Below, piece by piece: positions 63,982 to 64,000 of a stretch of 64,000 nt of DNA. How positions within the stretch are numbered: position 1 is the stretch's first letter; each line of letters opens with the position of its first letter. A program made the translations under genes and the position numbers. The notes under the pieces are model-generated. The model was not told the DNA's origin. It ran no database searches and worked only from the letters and a program-made list of their open reading frames with translations. The stretch is from Paucilactobacillus vaccinostercus DSM 20634 (GTDB taxonomy: Bacteria; Bacillota; Bacilli; Lactobacillales; Lactobacillaceae). The DNA is taken from contig NZ_AYYY01000061.1 in assembly GCF_001436295.1 (NCBI RefSeq), forward strand, positions 184,219 through 248,218, given 5' to 3'.

Positions 63982-64000
63982 TCGACATCGACGCATAGCT

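Noticed and set aside
1..64000. tRNA, rRNA genes and CRISPR arrays
   Set aside because: I looked for TTCGA-type T-loops, acceptor stems and regularly spaced repeats and found none that held up.

Overview
The window looks like a chromosomal segment of a low-GC lactic acid bacterium of the Lactobacillaceae. Pointers are a ClpL chaperone, two LysM/Apf-type surface proteins, a cell-wall protein ending in an LPQTSE sorting motif (the LPQTxE form known from plantarum-type lactobacilli), a holin-like type I toxin and strong AGGAGG-type ribosome sites. The species cannot be fixed from the sequence alone. Four 16-bp sites fitting the ParB consensus TGTTNCACGTGAAACA (5110, 9925, 20601, 44092) suggest the window is on the origin-proximal part of the chromosome.

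Layout. 1-5.1 kb: a betaine/choline/ergothioneine-type ABC importer cut by the window edge, then a CtsR-boxed promoter with a small HTH gene and clpL. 5.8-8.8 kb: an OFA-family carrier and formate-THF ligase, reading leftwards. 9-13 kb: a uracil-DNA-glycosylase-like protein, a flavin-reductase-like protein, a MarR regulator and the divergent MacB-like ABC transporter it probably controls. 13.5-18.1 kb: two paralogous unknown proteins (one cut by an in-frame TGA), two YitT/YczE membrane proteins, a diacylglycerol-kinase-like enzyme and a 63-residue gene with a perfect LexA box in its promoter. 18.1-20.6 kb: an amino-acid permease broken by three mutations, divergent from a homocysteine methyltransferase. 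20.9-22.5 kb: an unusual fusion of half an MFS transporter with GGDEF and degenerate EAL domains behind a structured leader.

23.8-41.2 kb is more A/T-rich by eye and reads as an island. It holds a complete type I restriction system (hsdR-hsdM-hsdS), a tyrosine recombinase and two silent inverted hsdS halves (a specificity-switching locus), an Mrr-type nuclease, remnants of other genes, and an inserted-looking nucleoside catabolic operon. That operon has an HTH-fused PfkB pseudokinase regulator, a PfkB kinase, a TrpF-like protein without the catalytic cysteine, a YczE-like membrane protein, an iron-type dehydrogenase, a NupC-type transporter, a small membrane protein and a nucleoside hydrolase, all behind a promoter with a perfect cre site. 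A McrC 3' remnant follows. I think this operon is the best candidate for an undescribed pathway.

41.2-64 kb returns to core-like sequence: a type I toxin-antitoxin locus, an anchored metalloprotease-like protein, two Apf-type proteins, an MFS drug exporter, a small RNA resembling the toxin's antisense RNA, a T-box with metE and metF, regulators, a very large 2-hydroxyacyl-CoA dehydratase/activase protein with a divergent TetR regulator, a LOG-family hydrolase, two tandem membrane diguanylate cyclases (the first frameshifted), an Rgg-like regulator and a short-chain dehydrogenase. One-carbon and methionine genes (fhs, mmuM, metE, metF) recur across the window, as do GGDEF proteins (three) and YitT/YczE proteins (three).
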